Below are positions 7,433-9,192 of a stretch of 9,192 bases of DNA, piece by piece. The DNA is from Halieaceae bacterium UBA3479. GTDB lineage: Bacteria > Pseudomonadota > Gammaproteobacteria > Pseudomonadales > Halieaceae. The position numbers and the translations under genes were made by a program. The notes beneath the pieces are model-generated. The model was given only the letters and a program-made list of their open reading frames with translations. It was not told where the DNA came from and searched no databases. How positions within the stretch are numbered: position 1 is the stretch's first letter; the number at the start of each line of letters is the position of its first letter. The stretch covers positions 9,745 through 18,936 of the forward strand of contig DFQW01000063.1 in assembly GCA_002377985.1 (NCBI GenBank), written 5' to 3'.

Positions 7433-9109
7433 TCAAGCGGCCTGGGATAACACCAGACCTCGCCCATCGAGCGCCGAAAGAATCGCCGCCAGAGAAGCCT
7501 GCACGATGTCGTGACTGCGACCAACGCCGCAGGGACGCGCCCCATCGATATTGAGCTGCACGTAACACACCGCCTCCGCGTCAGCACTTTGCCCCAACGT
7601 GTGCTCAGAATACTCCACAACGACAATATGCCGCCCGGTAAATGTTTCCATCGCCTGGACAAAAGCATCGACCACGCCGTTGCCGCGACCCGAAAGTGCG
7701 AAATTGCCATCGGGACCATGCAGAATCACCTCCAGACCGTCAGACCCGCTCTGTCGGGATAATTGATAGTCGCCAAGCTGCCATCGTTTTGCGGTGCTCA
7801 AGTAGGTGTCGCCAAACAGCGCATAAATATCATCGGACGAAACTTCGGTCTCACTGTCCTCAGCGAGCCCCTGAACGGCGCTGCTGAAATCCACCTGCAG
7901 CCAGCGCGGCAATTCCAAACCGTGATCGCGCCTCAAGACGTGAGCAACGCCGCCCTTCCCCGACTGACTATTAATGCGGATCACCTCCTGATAGGTGCGG
8001 CCAATGTCCGCCGGGTCGATCGGGAGATAAGCAACATCCCAAGCCGCATCTTCGCTTCTTTTGGTGAGACACTTATGGATTGCGTCCTGATGACTGCCGG
8101 AGAACGCCGTAAACACCAGCTCCCCTGCGTAGGGGTGTCGCGGATGTAACGGTAATTGCGTGCACTCTCGCGCAACCGTGCAGATTTCGTCCATGTGACT
8201 GAAATCAAGCGTCGGATCGATGCCCTGGCTGTAAAGATTCATCGCCATGGTCATGATGTCCATGTTGCCCGTTCGCTCACCGTTGCCGAGCAGCGTCCCC
8301 TCGACACGATCCGCACCCGCCATCACGCCGAGCTCGGCGGCAGCTACCGCACAGCCCCGATCGTTATGGGTATGAAGCGAAATAATGAGCGCCTCGCGAT
8401 GCTTTACGTGATCGCAGAACCACTCTATCTGATCGGCATAAATATTGGGCGTGCTCATCTCGACCGTTGCAGGCAAGTTAATAATGACCGGCTGCTCGGG
8501 CGTAGGCGCCAGTACCTCGTTGACGGCGTCACACACGTTAACCGCAAAATCCAGTTCGGTGCCGGTAAAGCTTTCGGGGCTATATTCAAACACCCATTCG
8601 GTCTCCGGTCGGGCCAGCGCCGCCTCTTTTACCAGCCTGGCGCCGTTGACGGCGATGTCGCAAATACCTTGCCGGTCAAGCCCGAACACATACTCCCGCT
8701 GCACCGTGGACGTGCTGTTGTAAAAATGCACCACAGCGCGGCGGACGCCTTGCAGCGCTGCGAAGGTTTTCTCGATGAGGTCGGGACGAGCTTGGGTCAA
8801 CACCTGCACCGTCACATCAGCCGGTATCCGGTCCTCTTCAATCAGTTTTCTCAGAAAATCGAAGTCATGGCTGGAAGCGGAGGGAAAGCCCACCTCAATC
8901 TGCTTGAACCCGATTGATAGCAGTAATTCCCACAAGCGGAGTTTTTGCGCCGCGTTCATGGGTTCGACCAAGGCTTGATTGCCATCTCGCAGATCTACCG
9001 AACACCACTGGGGTGCGCGGCTGATAATGGCATCGGGCCATCGACGATCTTTCTTGGGGATGGGCTGAAACGCGCGGTATTTGCGATGGTCGAAGCGCAT
9101 GTCTGTCAC
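7433..9109 (-). CDS. leuA: 2-isopropylmalate synthase LeuA
   Basis: LeuA condenses acetyl-CoA with 2-ketoisovalerate to 2-isopropylmalate, the committed and usually leucine-inhibited step of leucine synthesis. The product is about 558 residues and resembles the long pseudomonad/actinobacterial LeuA class, not the E. coli form. The catalytic TIM barrel carries DLRDGNQALVEPM (39-51, metal ligand D42), VGFPSASSHDFDF (73-85), INLPATVEMSTPN (210-222), SLHTHNDRG (244-252, metal ligands H246 and H248) and LLGNGERTGNMDI (273-285, N282). A linker leads to a complete leucine-binding regulatory domain (about 430-550) with GNGVVDAFVQAM and GVGRSHDIVQASLAAILSAL. Feedback inhibition by leucine is therefore expected. 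The coordinates assume a GTG start; an in-frame ATG three codons later (9100) is equally possible, because each has its own Shine-Dalgarno. It is first in its transcription unit in this window, with the lipoprotein gene downstream. Confidence 0.97.
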   Translation of the reverse strand: MTDMRFDHRKYRAFQPIPKKDRRWPDAIISRAPQWCSVDLRDGNQALVEPMNAAQKLRLWELLLSIGFKQIEVGFPSASSHDFDFLRKLIEEDRIPADVTVQVLTQARPDLIEKTFAALQGVRRAVVHFYNSTSTVQREYVFGLDRQGICDIAVNGARLVKEAALARPETEWVFEYSPESFTGTELDFAVNVCDAVNEVLAPTPEQPVIINLPATVEMSTPNIYADQIEWFCDHVKHREALIISLHTHNDRGCAVAAAELGVMAGADRVEGTLLGNGERTGNMDIMTMAMNLYSQGIDPTLDFSHMDEICTVARECTQLPLHPRHPYAGELVFTAFSGSHQDAIHKCLTKRSEDAAWDVAYLPIDPADIGRTYQEVIRINSQSGKGGVAHVLRRDHGLELPRWLQVDFSSAVQGLAEDSETEVSSDDIYALFGDTYLSTAKRWQLGDYQLSRQSGSDGLEVILHGPDGNFALSGRGNGVVDAFVQAMETFTGRHIVVVEYSEHTLGQSADAEAVCYVQLNIDGARPCGVGRSHDIVQASLAAILSALDGRGLVLSQAA

Positions 9110-9121
9110 CTTACTGATCCT
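9106..9121 (-). promoter_or_regulatory. leuA: Two alternative leuA ribosome binding sites
   Basis: On the minus strand AGGA (9121-9118) lies 8 bases before the GTG at 9109. TAAGGTGA (9113-9106), a good match to the anti-Shine-Dalgarno target, lies 5 bases before the ATG at 9100 and overlaps that GTG. Either start is well placed, and the product differs by only three residues (MTD). The second site is the stronger match and ATG the stronger codon, so I lean slightly to 9100. Confidence 0.45.
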
Positions 9122-9192
9122 GCTTTTTAAACGCGGCGCACAGTGTAACCACGGCGCGCCGGCATTAATCTCTCTTTTTTACAAAAAAGGGA
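9110..9192 (-). promoter_or_regulatory. leuA upstream region with a possible promoter
   Basis: Read on the minus strand, TACACT (9147-9142) followed by GTGCGCC is a plausible -10 element, putting a transcript start near 9135 and a leader of only about 25-35 bases. The -35 position (GATTAA or similar, near 9165-9170) is a poor match. Between them is a 10-bp palindrome CGGCGCGCCG (9152-9161). The visible leader is too short for a leucine-rich attenuator peptide, unless transcription starts beyond the window. Assignment is tentative. Confidence 0.35.
9171..9192. repeat. A/T-tract inverted repeat at the right edge
   Basis: CTTTTTT at 9174-9180, a two-base AC centre and AAAAAAG at 9183-9189 form a perfect 7+7 inverted repeat. 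It extends with one mismatch to TCTC...GGGA over 9171-9192, up to the last base of the window. It could be a terminator arm of a gene beyond the edge, an A-tract upstream of the leuA promoter, or an operator. The window ends before this can be decided. Confidence 0.5.

Noticed and set aside
7362..7568. N-terminal extension of the lipoprotein gene into leuA
   Set aside because: The lipoprotein signal peptide must be at the N-terminus, which fixes the start at 7361; the upstream part is a shadow of leuA.
8156..8917. Open frame of 253 codons antisense to leuA
   Set aside because: It is fully covered by conserved leuA coding sequence, and its translation shows no family motif. It is a mirror of leuA codon bias.
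9110..9192. Leucine attenuator leader peptide upstream of leuA
   Set aside because: No short leucine-rich frame with terminator and antiterminator stems is visible in the 83 bases available.

Overview
The window is a compact stretch of chromosomal amino-acid metabolism from a proteobacterium. It is most likely a moderately GC-rich gammaproteobacterium of the Pseudomonas/Cellvibrionales type. Three things suggest this: a glnE-ilvE gene order of the kind found in Pseudomonas, an ArgA of the two-domain pseudomonad/enterobacterial type, and a lipoprotein resembling the DUF6279 family. The taxonomic placement is inferred from remembered protein sequences, not from a search. I see no phage, IS, CRISPR, tRNA, rRNA or toxin-antitoxin features.

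Layout, left to right. A minus-strand pair occupies 1-3117: glnE (glutamine synthetase adenylyltransferase/adenylyl-removase) followed 52 bases downstream by the start of ilvE (branched-chain aminotransferase), which runs off the left edge. A 184-base divergent intergenic region (3118-3301) separates glnE from the plus-strand pair argA (N-acetylglutamate synthase) and ilvD (dihydroxyacid dehydratase), 54 bases apart. ilvD converges tail to tail, with one base between the stop codons, on a gene for a predicted outer-membrane lipoprotein. That gene lies downstream of leuA (2-isopropylmalate synthase), which starts near the right edge with its promoter region in 9110-9192.

How the genes work together. 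IlvD, IlvE and LeuA supply valine, isoleucine and leucine: IlvD makes the 2-keto acids, LeuA diverts ketoisovalerate to leucine, and IlvE transaminates using glutamate. GlnE tunes glutamine synthetase and ArgA commits glutamate to arginine. The genes therefore share 2-keto acids and glutamate, and each arm of the divergent pair carries one nitrogen-node gene followed by one branched-chain gene. The lipoprotein is the only gene without a known function.

All six protein-coding genes look intact apart from ilvE, which is cut by the window edge. Nothing here is convincingly a new system. The points worth a second look are the gene arrangement, the leuA-lipoprotein pairing, an altered loop in ArgA, the ambiguous leuA start and some small regulatory-looking repeats.
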